The notes: generated by a model from the sequence alone, not told the origin. Numbered from the stretch's first letter, positions 8,821 to 17,162 are shown. The stretch: 64,000 nucleotides of DNA from Stramentimicrobium sp964433555 (GCA_964433555.1 CAYSRG010000003.1:86649-150648), one strand, 5' to 3'. Program-made: numbers and translations.

Positions 8821-9762
8821 CTATTTAGCATTTAATTTTCTTATATAAAATCTGTTTCCTTCAAATTCTATTTCAGCTAATTGACCTTTGCTAATTAATT
8901 TAAGGATAACCGACCAGTCAGATTTTGCCCTATTTAAAAAATCCCTCAGCGCTTCTTCTCTCATGGGATGAACTGAGGTGATACTTAAAATATCTTCTTC
9001 TACTTCACCAGTGAAGGCAAAAGCATTTCCCTCATAACCAATAAGATATTCCACTTGATTAATTCTTTTTTTAAAGATATTATAGCTCTGATTAATTACT
9101 TCTTCTGATGGTGCTAGAACCCATCTCTTTGCTGGTGGTCGAATAGGTATTGATAAATAGGCTCTACCTGGATTAAGCCTGGCTAAAAAATCAGCTACTC
9201 TCTCTATATGTTGGCTATCATCATTAATATTCTGAACTAACATTGTTTCGGTTATTATTTCCCCTTTAAAAGTTTGTGCAAATTCTAACATTCTATTCAA
9301 AATGTTATCTAAATGCAACTTTCGATGGGGTCGATTAATCTTTTTCCATATCTCCTCTTCTACAGAATCTACCTTCAAAGAAATCAAATCTGCTTCCTTT
9401 AAACTCTCTCTTACTTGTTTCTGATCTATAAGTGAACTATTGCTAATAACAGCTATTTTAATACCTAAAGGTTTGATTAATTTAATCTCTTTACCCAAAT
9501 TAACATCTAAAGTAGGCTCTCCATCTGGTACAAAAGTAAGATAATCAATAGTTTCTCCTTTTTCTTTACTCTTATGTATTTTTTCTTGAACCTCAGCAAA
9601 AATCTGATCAGGAGGATAAAAAGTTTGTGGCTCCATCTTCATATGGGAAGTTTTTCCTATCTGACAATATACACAGGCATAAGTACATATTTTGGGGGGA
9701 ATATTATTTATTCCTAAACTACGTCCTAAACGTCGGGAAGGAATTGGACCAAAGGTAAGCAT
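8821..9762 (-). CDS. Radical SAM protein of the COG0731 (TYW1-like) group
   Basis: This 313-residue protein begins MLTFGPIPSRRLGRSLGINN and has the radical SAM cluster motif CTYACVYC near residues 27-34, followed by FVPDGEPTLD as the glycine-rich SAM-contact region. The opening and the motif spacing match a widespread prokaryotic group related to wyosine synthetase TYW1, but bacterial members have no agreed function. The C-terminal 100 residues include a helical segment that could be a winged helix (EEALRDFLNRAKSDWSVIL). A ribosome site GGAG precedes ATG 9762. It sits downstream of the Fe-S/MinD cluster and may belong to the same anaerobic metal-handling region. Confidence 0.85.
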   Translation of the reverse strand: MLTFGPIPSRRLGRSLGINNIPPKICTYACVYCQIGKTSHMKMEPQTFYPPDQIFAEVQEKIHKSKEKGETIDYLTFVPDGEPTLDVNLGKEIKLIKPLGIKIAVISNSSLIDQKQVRESLKEADLISLKVDSVEEEIWKKINRPHRKLHLDNILNRMLEFAQTFKGEIITETMLVQNINDDSQHIERVADFLARLNPGRAYLSIPIRPPAKRWVLAPSEEVINQSYNIFKKRINQVEYLIGYEGNAFAFTGEVEEDILSITSVHPMREEALRDFLNRAKSDWSVILKLISKGQLAEIEFEGNRFYIRKLNAK

Positions 9763-9901
9763 TATTTCTCCTTCATCTTAAAAATTATAAACATATAGTT
9801 GGTCAGCTGATATTTTTATTTGCTAACCGGTACTAAACATTATCTATAAAATAAATAATTTCGATTTTTGGATTAAGAGAAAAAATTGGTTGAATAAAAT
9901 T

Positions 9902-10759
9902 TTAAAATACTTTTTGCCAGATATCCCTTATCTCTTTAGTCACTTTACTATCGCTATACTCTACTACTGGTAATCCCTTTACCAGTGCTTCGGTAATTAC
10001 ATTATCAAAATGTATTTTACCACCTACTGAAATACAATTTTGTCCACAAAACTTTTCTATTCTGGAAGAGTTTTCTAAATTAAGATCATATTTATTAATT
10101 ATTACTACTGCCTTCACTCCAAAATGCTGAGTAACTTTTATCACTCTTTCTAGATCATGTATCCCCGAAAGAGTTGGTTCAGTAACCACTATCGCTAAAT
10201 TAGCACCACTGATAGAAGCTATTAGTGGACAACTGATTCCTGGAGGCCCATCAATAATAATTAATTCTAGATTCTTTTTCTTGGCAACTTCTTGAGCATT
10301 CTGACGGACTAAAGCAACTAATTTCCCAGAATTTTCTTCTGCTATACCTAATCTAGCATAAATCAAAGGACCATATTTTGTTTCAGAAAGATACCATTCA
10401 CCACAATGATTTTCGTTCATTTGAATAGCCTGTTGAGGACAAACCAGGGCACACAAACCACATCCTTCGCAAGAAACAGAGTCAATAACGGTCTGCTCCT
10501 GGGAAATTTTAATGGCTTCAAAACGACATAATTCCTGACATAGACCACATTGATTGCATTTTGACAAATCAATAGCTGGGATTAGTCCGGCATAAAAATC
10601 ATGCTTCTCTGTTACCTCAGGATGAAGTAAAAGGTAAAGATTAGAGGCATCTACATCACAATCTCCCATTACCTTATTTTTTGCTAAAGCTGCAATACTG
10701 GCAGCGAGAACCGTCTTGCCTGTCCCACCCTTGCCACTAATAATAACAATCTCTTTCAT
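9902..10759 (-). CDS. MinD/Mrp-type P-loop ATPase with ferredoxin insert (second of pair)
   Basis: This 285-residue ATPase of the SIMIBI (MinD/CobQ) class has the deviant Walker A GKGGTGKT at residues 9-16. Two 4Fe-4S binding motifs follow (CNQCGLCQELC near 66-76 and CEGCGLCALVC near 98-108), then the Walker B-like region LIIIDGPPGISCP. It is a paralogue of the gene just upstream on the same strand, 22 bp away. Paired proteins of this kind are often next to NifX-like proteins in anaerobes and are thought to act in Fe-S or metal cofactor handling. No direct biochemical role is established. A GAGG ribosome site precedes the ATG. Confidence 0.87.
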   Translation of the reverse strand: MKEIVIISGKGGTGKTVLAASIAALAKNKVMGDCDVDASNLYLLLHPEVTEKHDFYAGLIPAIDLSKCNQCGLCQELCRFEAIKISQEQTVIDSVSCEGCGLCALVCPQQAIQMNENHCGEWYLSETKYGPLIYARLGIAEENSGKLVALVRQNAQEVAKKKNLELIIIDGPPGISCPLIASISGANLAIVVTEPTLSGIHDLERVIKVTQHFGVKAVVIINKYDLNLENSSRIEKFCGQNCISVGGKIHFDNVITEALVKGLPVVEYSDSKVTKEIRDIWQKVF

Positions 10760-10781
10760 TTAAAAAACCTCAATACCTATC

Positions 10782-11678
10782 CTAAACAATCTTATACTGT
10801 TTGCTAATGTTTTGAAAAAGCTGGATAAAATTCTGTTTATAGGAACGATTTAAATTTACTATAGGCATACCTTTAGAATAAGCTATGGCAATCTCTTTGT
10901 CCAAAGGGAGAAAAAGCAAGATAGGAATATCATTTTCCTTACAATAATCCTCTACTTCATGGTTTCCGATATCACACTTATTCAAAATTACACCATGAGG
11001 AATCTGTAACTTTTGGAGCACTTCTACAGCTAATACAAGATCGTGCAATCCGAAAGGAGTCGGCTCAGAAACCAATATGGTATAATCACTACCTTTTACC
11101 GATTCGATAACCGGACAGGAAGTTCCCGGAGGTACGTCAATAAGTAAAATATATTGTTTTTTTACCTTTATATCTTCGTTTTCTCTATTCCTATATTTTT
11201 CTATACTTTTCTTCTTAATTTTCTTGATTATAGGCGGTGCCATCGGTTCTCCGATATTTAACCTTCCCCCTATAAAACTAATAGAACCTGATTTGCCCTC
11301 CTCTAAAATTCCTATCTCTCTACCTTCTTCATTGATTGCCTTTTGGGGACAAAATAGAGTACATGCTCCACAACTATGGCATAATTCAGGGAAAACCAAA
11401 ACCTTATCCTTAGTCACCGCAATAGCATTATAAACACATACCTGGGCACATTTACCACAATAATTACATTTTTGATAGTCAATTTCAGGAACAGGAATTT
11501 TTATTGACTCTCTTTTCTTTATCAATGGATTTAAAAAAAGATGGGCATTGGGTTCTTCTACATCACAATCTAGAAAATGAACATTATTCTTTTGATCTCC
11601 AACTAAAGCTAAAGCCAGATTAACCGCAATAGTGGTTTTACCAGAACCACCCTTGCCGCTAGCAACCGAAATAATCAT
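10782..11678 (-). CDS. MinD/Mrp-type P-loop ATPase with ferredoxin insert (first of pair)
   Basis: This 298-residue paralogue of the next gene has Walker A GKGGSGKT near residues 8-15 and two 4Fe-4S motifs, CNYCGKCAQVC and CHSCGACTLFC, inserted before the switch region. The switch region here is LLIDVPPGTSCPVI. A lysine-rich stretch (KKIKKKSIEKYRNREN, about residues 152-167) is extra compared with its partner. The two proteins probably form a heterodimer, by analogy with other SIMIBI ATPases that dimerise. It lies 24 bp downstream of the Gly-rich zinc-ribbon gene, in line with the NifX-like genes. Its ribosome site is weak, which suggests coupling to upstream translation. Confidence 0.87.
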   Translation of the reverse strand: MIISVASGKGGSGKTTIAVNLALALVGDQKNNVHFLDCDVEEPNAHLFLNPLIKKRESIKIPVPEIDYQKCNYCGKCAQVCVYNAIAVTKDKVLVFPELCHSCGACTLFCPQKAINEEGREIGILEEGKSGSISFIGGRLNIGEPMAPPIIKKIKKKSIEKYRNRENEDIKVKKQYILLIDVPPGTSCPVIESVKGSDYTILVSEPTPFGLHDLVLAVEVLQKLQIPHGVILNKCDIGNHEVEDYCKENDIPILLFLPLDKEIAIAYSKGMPIVNLNRSYKQNFIQLFQNISKQYKIV

Positions 11679-11702
11679 TTAACTTTATCCTTTTTTAGAA
11701 TC

Positions 11703-11915
11703 TTATTGTCTTACCATTATAGTACCACATTTAGGACATTTAATACTGGTACAAGCTATGCCTGCCTGATGAGGAACAGTCGTACCACAAGAAGGACAAA
11801 CACAATTTCCACCTAATCCCATTCCTCCACCTCCCCGGCGTCCTTGCCCTGCACCTCTACCACGTCCAGTTCCCGGACCTAATCCGGCAGGACCAGTTCC
11901 ATCTCCTCTTGGCAT
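11703..11915 (-). CDS. Small Gly/Arg-rich protein with zinc-ribbon-like cysteines (DUF5320-like)
   Basis: This 70-residue protein has a start typical of small proteins encoded beside NifX-like genes: MPRGDGTGPAGLGPGTGRG, followed by a Gly/Arg-rich region. The second half has four cysteines in two CxxC pairs (CPSCGTTVPHQ and CPKCG) plus C39 and C55, resembling a rubredoxin-like or zinc-ribbon knuckle. A metal-binding role is likely, but none has been shown. A good GGAG ribosome site and close packing (33 bp after the NifX-like gene, 24 bp before the MinD-like gene) place it in the Fe-S cluster operon. Confidence 0.8.
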   Translation of the reverse strand: MPRGDGTGPAGLGPGTGRGRGAGQGRRGGGGMGLGGNCVCPSCGTTVPHQAGIACTSIKCPKCGTIMVRQ

Positions 11916-11948
11916 TTTACTCTCCTTTCTATTTTTTATACTATATTC

Positions 11949-12335
11949 TTAATGATTATCAGAATGAGTACATTCTTCTTTTTCTATACCGTACCCCTTC
12001 CCTGCTCCAGGCTTACAAGAAGAAATTCCCCCTTGTAATCTTCCCTGTACGAATGCATCAACTACCTTATTTATCTTACCGCTCACCCCGAGAACAGGAG
12101 TAATTCCTTTTTCCGCAAATAGTACCTGCGCTCTATTCCCCATACCTCCACAAATTATATATTTTACACCCTTCTCAGAAAGAAAGGCAGGTAAAAATCC
12201 TGGTTGATGCCCGGGATTATTTATTTCTTCCATCTTTAAAACCTTTCCCTCTTCAATTTCTGCAATGGTAAAGACGGGACATCTTCCGAAATGTTCTGAT
12301 ACTAGACCAGAATCAGTAGAAATAGCTATCTTCAT
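11949..12335 (-). CDS. NifX/NifB-C-terminal-like Fe-Mo cofactor-binding domain protein (A)
   Basis: This 128-residue single-domain protein belongs to the dinitrogenase iron-molybdenum cofactor family. Features are MKIAISTDSGLVSEHFGRC (the HFGRC segment is a family hallmark), IEEGKVLKMEEINNPG, GVKYIICGGMGNRAQVLF and the tail helix VVDAFVQGRLQGG. The last residues add GYGIEKEECTHSDNH, with cysteine and histidines that could bind metal. In nitrogenase-free anaerobes such proteins probably bind an Fe-S or other metal cluster; the ligand is unknown. It has a strong ribosome site (AGGAGG) and follows a paralogue 52 bp upstream. Confidence 0.85.
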   Translation of the reverse strand: MKIAISTDSGLVSEHFGRCPVFTIAEIEEGKVLKMEEINNPGHQPGFLPAFLSEKGVKYIICGGMGNRAQVLFAEKGITPVLGVSGKINKVVDAFVQGRLQGGISSCKPGAGKGYGIEKEECTHSDNH

Positions 12336-12387
12336 CCTATCCTCCTATCCTTCTGATTTTTTTTAACCTTTGGAAAATTTATCAACC

Positions 12388-12762
12388 TTATCTACCCCTT
12401 TTTATGCCAGAATGAGGAGAAACATTGGGATGAGAAACTGCTTGGAAACCACCTGATTTAAATTTATCTAACGCCTCCTGAACTGTACCCACTACACCAG
12501 TAATAACTTCTATGCCAGCAGCTTGTAGAGTTTGAAAGGCATTGGGACCGCAATTTCCGGTTAATACTGCTTTTACTCCTTTATCGGCCATTATTTGACC
12601 TGACTGTATCCCTACTCCTCCCATACCCTGGGCTGCACTATTTTCTACTGCTTCAAATTTTCCACTATCAGTATCTATTAAAATAAAGTAAGCACACCTT
12701 CCAAATCGAGGATCTACCTGCGATTTTAAGTCTGGACCATTTGAGGTAATTGCTATTTTCAT
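12388..12762 (-). CDS. NifX/NifB-C-terminal-like Fe-Mo cofactor-binding domain protein (B)
   Basis: This 124-residue paralogue of the previous protein reads MKIAITSNGPDLKSQVDPRF and then GRCAYFILID, with GVKAVLTGNCGPNAFQTL in the second half and a tail ending in HPNVSPHSGIKRGR. The PRFGRC and GNCGPNA segments are typical of the variant that usually travels with MinD-like ferredoxin ATPases. A histidine and Cys28-type residues could bind a metal cluster. It is the first gene of the five-gene unit running to 9902. A Fur-box-like site lies 230 bp upstream, so iron regulation is plausible. Confidence 0.85.
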   Translation of the reverse strand: MKIAITSNGPDLKSQVDPRFGRCAYFILIDTDSGKFEAVENSAAQGMGGVGIQSGQIMADKGVKAVLTGNCGPNAFQTLQAAGIEVITGVVGTVQEALDKFKSGGFQAVSHPNVSPHSGIKRGR

Positions 12763-12856
12763 ATTGCACCTTCCTTTTTAATGATTAAATTTTTTATAAA
12801 TAAAGAAACTATTAGATGCATTCCTTATTCCTTTATTTATTTGCTCATTTTTCTAA

Positions 12857-12991
12857 TTAATTCGTAATTTTATTAATTGCTTCAAGTTGTTCCTTTATAG
12901 TTTTTGTTTCTTCGGTTAATATCTCATCTCCTTTTTAAGCTTCATTAGCTATTGGTAAATATTCCTTTCTATTTTTTAATATGTCTTTTTT
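12857..12991 (-). pseudogene. Decayed small coding sequence, possibly a DUF5320-type tail
   Basis: Between fur and the NifX-like gene, a minus-strand frame reads KKDILKNRKEYLPIANEA, a stop (TAA at 12935-12937), then KGDEILTEETKTIKEQLEAI and NKITN before a second stop. The second part has the charged, coiled-coil look (EETKTIKEQLEAINK) of the C-terminus of DUF5320 proteins, which often sit in such clusters. No ribosome site or start is clear. The interrupted frame suggests decay of a second small metal-cluster gene. This is a weak call made by eye from composition and position. Confidence 0.3.
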
Positions 12992-13009
12992 ATAATGATA
13001 ACCATTTTC
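12991..13009. promoter_or_regulatory. Fur-box-like site upstream of the NifX/MinD cluster
   Basis: The 19 bases TATAATGATAACCATTTTC match the classical Fur box GATAATGATAATCATTATC at 16 of 19 positions by my count. The site lies just past the stop codon of fur and upstream of the NifX/MinD genes, so it could control them separately from fur. No clear -35/-10 pair is assigned here. The Fur protein next door makes the assignment more credible, but Zur or PerR sites look similar. Confidence 0.55.
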
Positions 13010-13031
13010 AATAAATTATGAAAAAAATATC

Positions 13032-13514
13032 TTAATTCTTTATAGTTCTACATTTTTTACATAGCCCATAAAATTGGATGGTATGATTCTTGATTTCAAA
13101 ATCATATTTCTTTGCTAATTCTTTCTCAGTTTTTCTAATTAACTCCATTTCTTCCTCTGCAAAATCATCATAATCTATTACTCTTCCGCAATTGGTGCAT
13201 ATCAGGTGATGATGGTGCGAGGTATCTTTATCTCCCCGGGATAGCTCATACCTAGCTCGACCATCCCCAAAATCAAACTTAAAAACTAATCCTATCCTAA
13301 CCAATAATTCTAATGTTCGGTAAACAGTAGTAAGACCTATAGTCGGATATATTTGATGTACTTTTAAGTAAATATCTTCTGCACTTAAATGTTTTTTTGA
13401 TTCATTTAAAACCTGCAAAATAATCTGACGCGGTACAGTTATCCTATAACCACCACCTCTAAATTCTCCGTGCCACCATTTTCCAGGTCCACTTCCGCAC
13501 CATCTTCTGGGCAT
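13032..13514 (-). CDS. fur: Fur-family metal-responsive repressor
   Basis: This 160-residue protein has the Fur winged helix (TVPRQIILQVLNESKKHLSA, then YPTIGLTTVYRTLELLVRIG), followed by the metal-sensing part with KDTSHHHHLICTNCGRVIDY and a second CxxC pair, CKKC, near the end. The N-terminus is unusual: MPRRWCGSGPGKWWHGEFRG is Gly/Trp-rich before the winged helix. It could sense Fe(II), Zn(II) or peroxide; the family alone does not decide. A TTGACA-17-TATCAT promoter with an overlapping Fur-type box lies directly upstream, so it probably represses itself. The ribosome site AAGGAA precedes ATG 13514. Confidence 0.87.
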   Translation of the reverse strand: MPRRWCGSGPGKWWHGEFRGGGYRITVPRQIILQVLNESKKHLSAEDIYLKVHQIYPTIGLTTVYRTLELLVRIGLVFKFDFGDGRARYELSRGDKDTSHHHHLICTNCGRVIDYDDFAEEEMELIRKTEKELAKKYDFEIKNHTIQFYGLCKKCRTIKN

Positions 13515-13531
13515 ATTGATAATTCCTTATT

Positions 13532-13556
13532 GATAATGATTTTCATTAATATGATA
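13532..13556 (-). promoter_or_regulatory. fur promoter -10 with adjacent Fur box
   Basis: On the minus strand the -10 box TATCAT is at 13551-13556 and the -35 box TTGACA at 13574-13579, exactly 17 bp apart. Directly downstream of the -10, at 13532-13550, the plus strand reads GATAATGATTTTCATTAAT, matching 15 of 19 Fur-box positions. Fur bound here would cover the transcription start and block its own gene. The ribosome site and ATG follow at 13514. Confidence 0.7.
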
Positions 13557-13595
13557 CATAAAATCATTTAACTTGTCAACAATCCCTTTCTTTTA

Positions 13596-13621
13596 TGTGA
13601 ATTAAAAATTAAAAGTGAACA
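13596..13621 (-). repeat. Shared AT-rich upstream element, partial copy 3 (fur promoter)
   Basis: TGTGAATTAAAAATTAAAAG on the plus strand, continuing TGAACA, matches the promoter-proximal half of the element at 63946 at about 23 of 26 positions. On the minus strand its terminal TTCACA ends 16 bp before the fur -35 box. The distal half of the element is not recognisable here. Confidence 0.55.
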
Positions 13622-13825
13622 TAATAAAGCTATAGTCTAAAAAGATGAGAGGTTTATGTTTATAGTTCAGTCATAAGAAAGGGATAGTATTCAGATTAAA
13701 AAATATTAAATGTCATCTGGCTAAGAACAGATGATTAGGTATAGAAAGAAGGAAGGTATAACTTCTGTTAACATTAGCCGGACAGGGTATCAAAATATCT
13801 ATTTTCCCAAGCTAAATAAGCTAAA

Positions 13826-14332
13826 TTATTTGATAAAATGAACTATCTCTGAAATCGGCTTACGCCTTTTAATTCCAGGATTATCTGCTGGATAGCCTAT
13901 AGGTGTAAAAGCAATGGGTTCCATATCTGGAGTTAGATTAAGATATTTCCTAGCAGCATCGGGATTAAAAGCACCAATCCAGCAGGTTCCTATCCCCAAA
14001 TCTGTTGCGGCAAGTATAATATAATCCATAACTATAGCTGAATCCACATCTACATAATTTTTACCATCTCTGCGCACCCAACAATCTTTTGGTATACCAC
14101 AAATACCTACCACATAGGGAGCTTGAACAAACCATTCCTGTGAGCATATCTTTATTAATTTATCTTTAAAATGTGCGGTTTTAATGACAAAAAGCTGAAA
14201 ACTCTGCTTATTGCAGGCAGTAGGTGCTAGATTAGCCGCTTCCAGGATTTTGTCAATAATTTCAGCAGGAATATCATCAGATTTATAGGCTCTTACGCTA
14301 TATCTTTTTTTAATTAATTCCTTAAATTCCAT
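13826..14332 (-). CDS. Nitroreductase-family FMN protein
   Basis: This 168-residue protein matches the short nitroreductase type: MEFKELIKKRYSVRAYKSDD carries the N-terminal arginines that bind the FMN phosphate, followed by KILEAANLAPTACNKQSFQL. The middle has VDSAIVMDYIILAATDLGIG, then TCWIGAFNPD, and the end has the GYPADNPGIKRRKPISEIV segment. The enzymes are FMN-dependent homodimers that reduce nitro compounds, quinones or unknown electron acceptors with NAD(P)H. The length is normal for the family. A clear AAGGGG ribosome site precedes ATG 14332. It appears monocistronic. Confidence 0.88.
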   Translation of the reverse strand: MEFKELIKKRYSVRAYKSDDIPAEIIDKILEAANLAPTACNKQSFQLFVIKTAHFKDKLIKICSQEWFVQAPYVVGICGIPKDCWVRRDGKNYVDVDSAIVMDYIILAATDLGIGTCWIGAFNPDAARKYLNLTPDMEPIAFTPIGYPADNPGIKRRKPISEIVHFIK

Positions 14333-14790
14333 ACTAAATTTCCCCTTTTCTTATTTGTGGCTTCTATAAAGAATATATTTTTTATTTTGACTTTATGTAA
14401 CTAATAACTACTCTAGGATTTCTTTTTCAAACACTATATTTATATAAATAATAAAACAGCTACCAACTTTTTCAAATATTGTGTCGCCATTTTTCTTCAT
14501 CCTATATTTCACTATCTTTCGCATATTTTCCATAAAGGTATAATTCTCGATCATTACTTATTCTTCTGACAACCAGCAGCAAGTATTACTATTCTTATTA
14601 AATCTTTCCTGGTTCAAGTAATTAATCTTTTTTTCATAATTCCACTATTCCTTACAGATAATGTTGATCTTTCCAGAGAAATAAAGGCAAAAAATCAAAT
14701 TTTACTAAATTATAACTTTTCCATACAAAATGAAAAGACCTGATTTTGTGATTTTAAATCAATTTTCAACAAGCTAACCAGAAGAATTTT
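14333..14790. other. AT-rich intergenic region, possibly decayed coding
   Basis: This 458-bp gap between two minus-strand genes has no intact frame. On the minus strand around 14505-14570 a protein-like run reads RISNDRELYLYGKYAKDSEI, then a stop, then DEEKWRHNI and another stop. This may be the trace of a lost gene, but I cannot name it. The 14333-14400 part should hold the nitroreductase promoter. Confidence 0.4.
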
Positions 14791-15288
14791 TTATAGAAAT
14801 GGGAGAATCATAGGGACTCTCTTTTGATATTCTTTATATTTATTGCCAAATTTATTAATCAGTAATTTCTCTTCATAACGGGACATGAAATAATAAAACA
14901 AGCATATCAATAGCCAGATCAGGAAGGCTAAAATAGAAGAGCTTAAAACAACAAAGCTGAAAAACAAGAATACAGAACCAAAATACATAGGATGTCTTAC
15001 TATGTGAAATACACCGCTTGTCACAACACCTATTTCTTTCTCAGTTTCTTTGAAAATTATTTTATGAGATTTCAAAATAAAATAACTTCCAATTTTAAAA
15101 AATATAAAAAATAATGGTGCCGCAATAATCCAGGGTAGTTTTCCGATAATCTTGTTTGAGAATTTAAATAGGAATACATCAAGAACGATAACCAAAACCA
15201 GAGCAAGAAAGAGGATTAGCTGCCCTAGATCATTAAGTGGGTGTTCACCAGCAAGATTTTGGTGTTTTGAGGAATAAGATAAATTCAC
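14791..15288 (-). CDS. Isoprenylcysteine carboxyl methyltransferase-like membrane protein
   Basis: This 165-residue integral membrane protein has about four or five helices. It matches the ICMT/PEMT-like methyltransferase family: the SAM-site signature is VRHPMYFGSVFLF, followed by a helix pair and YEEKLLINKFGNKYKEYQKR near the C-terminus. Bacterial members probably methylate small or lipid substrates; none can be assigned here. The start is GTG at 15288 with an AAGGA ribosome site. An upstream ATG in frame is not available. It is monocistronic as far as can be seen. Confidence 0.82.
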   Translation of the reverse strand: MNLSYSSKHQNLAGEHPLNDLGQLILFLALVLVIVLDVFLFKFSNKIIGKLPWIIAAPLFFIFFKIGSYFILKSHKIIFKETEKEIGVVTSGVFHIVRHPMYFGSVFLFFSFVVLSSSILAFLIWLLICLFYYFMSRYEEKLLINKFGNKYKEYQKRVPMILPFL

Positions 15289-15700
15289 TTTTAAATTCCT
15301 TTTTAATATTTTTAAATTATATCCTTCTTCTCTTCTCTTCTTGAAAGGAAACCGGCTTGGTATAATTCTTTCTTAATTCTATTACTTTATTTAATTTTTG
15401 GAAGATTTAGTTGCTTTCCTGGTATTCTTTCCATTAATCCAAGTAGACAAATACCTGTTTATGATACTATCTTAGAAAATCCTGAGTTTCCTTATTCCGG
15501 ATAACCTGTATCTTGGTTAAGGTTAACAGGATATTTTCCTGATAGGGAGAACTTTTCTGATTCTGAAATACCTTTGCGTAATCCAGATAGAGGAGAGGTG
15601 GGACATTTTTTAGAGCTGCTCCATATATTTTTTCTCTGCTATAATTTAACTTTTGTTAATCTCTACATCTAATGTTACTTTCTTTTTTTATTTTTCAATG
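15289..15700. other. Intergenic region, no supported gene
   Basis: This 412-bp gap lies between the ICMT-like gene and the radical SAM gene. A plus-strand frame from 15421 reads through two protein-like segments split by TAA at 15502, but has no start or ribosome site, so I do not call it. No clear terminator for the radical SAM gene is visible, although the sequence just past its stop (15650-15700) is T-rich on the plus strand. Confidence 0.4.
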
Positions 15701-17101
15701 CTAAGTTGTTTTCTGACTTCTCTGATATTTTTCTTGTGCTTTTCTTGCTTTCTTTGTTCTCTCTTTACAGATTGGTCTGGATTTCCTATCCCAGTCAGCA
15801 GAAAGTTCATCCAAGAATTTACCAATGGAACCGGTTAAGACAGTTTCTGCCCCCTCATGAGTGGGATACGCGCCCGACTCTGCAACAATATCTCTTAGTT
15901 CTTGAGGATGATCAATAATAGGGCAGGGTGCCATCAAATTATCAGTAAAGGGTTGGTGTTTCTGGTAAGCCTGGAACAAAGGATTTCCTAATACTTCTTT
16001 CAAGCTCTTACCCTTGATGTTATCTACTGCAAAGTGAACAAAGGCACAGGGTTCCACCTCACCTTTGGCATTGATATGGAAGTATCTTCTTCCACCAGCA
16101 ATGCAACCACCAGAAAAGGTACCATCATTCCAGAAATCTGCCAGGAAGATAGGCTTTTTCACCCGTAATTCAGGAATTCGATATGCCAGCATAGCTCTCT
16201 GTTCGGGAGTAATCATCATATCAAAATCAGTATCTTTGCCAATGGGAATATAGTGGAAAGACCAACCATAGATGGCTCCCTTTTCTGCCATATGGTCAAT
16301 AAAGTCATCAGTACCAAAAAGTTCTTCTGCATTCTGTTTGGTTACAGTAACGCTGATGCCAAAGATAACTCCTCTTTCCCGAAGCCGATCCATAGCGGCC
16401 ATGATTTTGTCGTAGGTGCCTACTCCTCGACGGGTATCAGTAGATTCTTTAAATCCCTCCAGGCTTATAGCCGGGCTGATATTGCCTACCTCAACCATCT
16501 TATCCGCCATCTCATCATCAATTAAGGTACCATTGGTGTACATCATAAATCCTACATCGGGATGTTTTTTAAAGATTTCAAAGAGATGTGGATACAGGGT
16601 AGGCTCTCCACCAGAAAGAACAATAAAATAAATGCCCATTTCCTTAGCATCCAAGATAATTCGGTCAATAGTATTTATATCCAAGCTATCACTCTTCTTA
16701 TACTTACCTGCCCAGCAACCTATGCAACTTAAATTACAGGCACTGGTAGGATCAATTAAGATAGTCCAGGGAACACCTACTCCTAATTCTTTCATTGCCT
16801 CATCCTGTCTGGGAATACCCATCAATCCCGCATTGACAAAGAAGTTCATAATCATACCATTCTTATAGCTAGGCGCAATTTTGGTAAGTTTGCGAACAAA
16901 CTGCTGGAGAGCTGGATTAGTCTGATAGGCTTTTTTAATGGCAGTAATTTCTTCATGGTGTCTTTCTGTGCGAGCAACTTTATCAGCCAGGTTAAGTACC
17001 TTAATGAGATTTTTCTCGGGATCTTTCTCCAGATAATGTATAGCTTGTTTGATAATCTGTTCAGCAGCAAATTTCTTGGCAAAGTTGAAATTAATACCCA
17101 T
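15701..17101 (-). CDS. Radical SAM protein with C-terminal SPASM-like cysteines
   Basis: This 466-residue protein opens with a helical segment of about 95 residues. The radical SAM core then has DPTSACNLSCIGCWAGKY (CxxxCxxC) near 112-129 and LSGGEPTLYP, followed by MMYTNGTLID and AISLEG. Past residue 330 it has GGCIAGGRRYFHINAKGEVE and PCAFVHFA, which resembles the auxiliary Fe-S region of SPASM proteins, and a further cysteine in APCPIID. The C-terminal tail is strongly basic (KERTKKARKAQEKYQRSQKTT). No substrate peptide or known pathway partner is adjacent. It lies 61 bp downstream of a TetR regulator gene and has a very strong AGGAGG ribosome site. Confidence 0.85.
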   Translation of the reverse strand: MGINFNFAKKFAAEQIIKQAIHYLEKDPEKNLIKVLNLADKVARTERHHEEITAIKKAYQTNPALQQFVRKLTKIAPSYKNGMIMNFFVNAGLMGIPRQDEAMKELGVGVPWTILIDPTSACNLSCIGCWAGKYKKSDSLDINTIDRIILDAKEMGIYFIVLSGGEPTLYPHLFEIFKKHPDVGFMMYTNGTLIDDEMADKMVEVGNISPAISLEGFKESTDTRRGVGTYDKIMAAMDRLRERGVIFGISVTVTKQNAEELFGTDDFIDHMAEKGAIYGWSFHYIPIGKDTDFDMMITPEQRAMLAYRIPELRVKKPIFLADFWNDGTFSGGCIAGGRRYFHINAKGEVEPCAFVHFAVDNIKGKSLKEVLGNPLFQAYQKHQPFTDNLMAPCPIIDHPQELRDIVAESGAYPTHEGAETVLTGSIGKFLDELSADWDRKSRPICKERTKKARKAQEKYQRSQKTT

Positions 17102-17162
17102 TTAAACTCCCTCCTTTTCAGGGATTTTCCAAGATACTCTTAATCCCAAAAAAATTAATCCT

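Larger units (their letters stand above)
13515..13825. other. Intergenic region between fur and nitroreductase
   Basis: Besides the fur promoter and Fur box, this 311-bp stretch holds a partial copy (13596-13621) of the AT-rich element found upstream of the ilv T-box and lacI promoters; it is 22 bp upstream of the fur -35 box. The rest (13622-13825) shows no coding frame I can support and no obvious terminator for the nitroreductase gene. Confidence 0.5.

Noticed and set aside
14505..14570. Minus-strand segment RISNDRELYLYGKYAKDSEI
   Set aside because: It is too short and interrupted by stops to name; recorded only in the gap description.
15421..15669. Plus-strand protein-like frame (NPSRQIPVYDTILENPEFPY and beyond) split by one stop
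   Set aside because: It has no start or ribosome site and I could not match it to a family; it may be chance or an old remnant.
15706..17143. Many plus-strand open frames over the radical SAM gene (for example 15706-15918 and 16253-16525)
   Set aside because: They are shadows of the minus-strand gene, without ribosome sites or protein-like composition.
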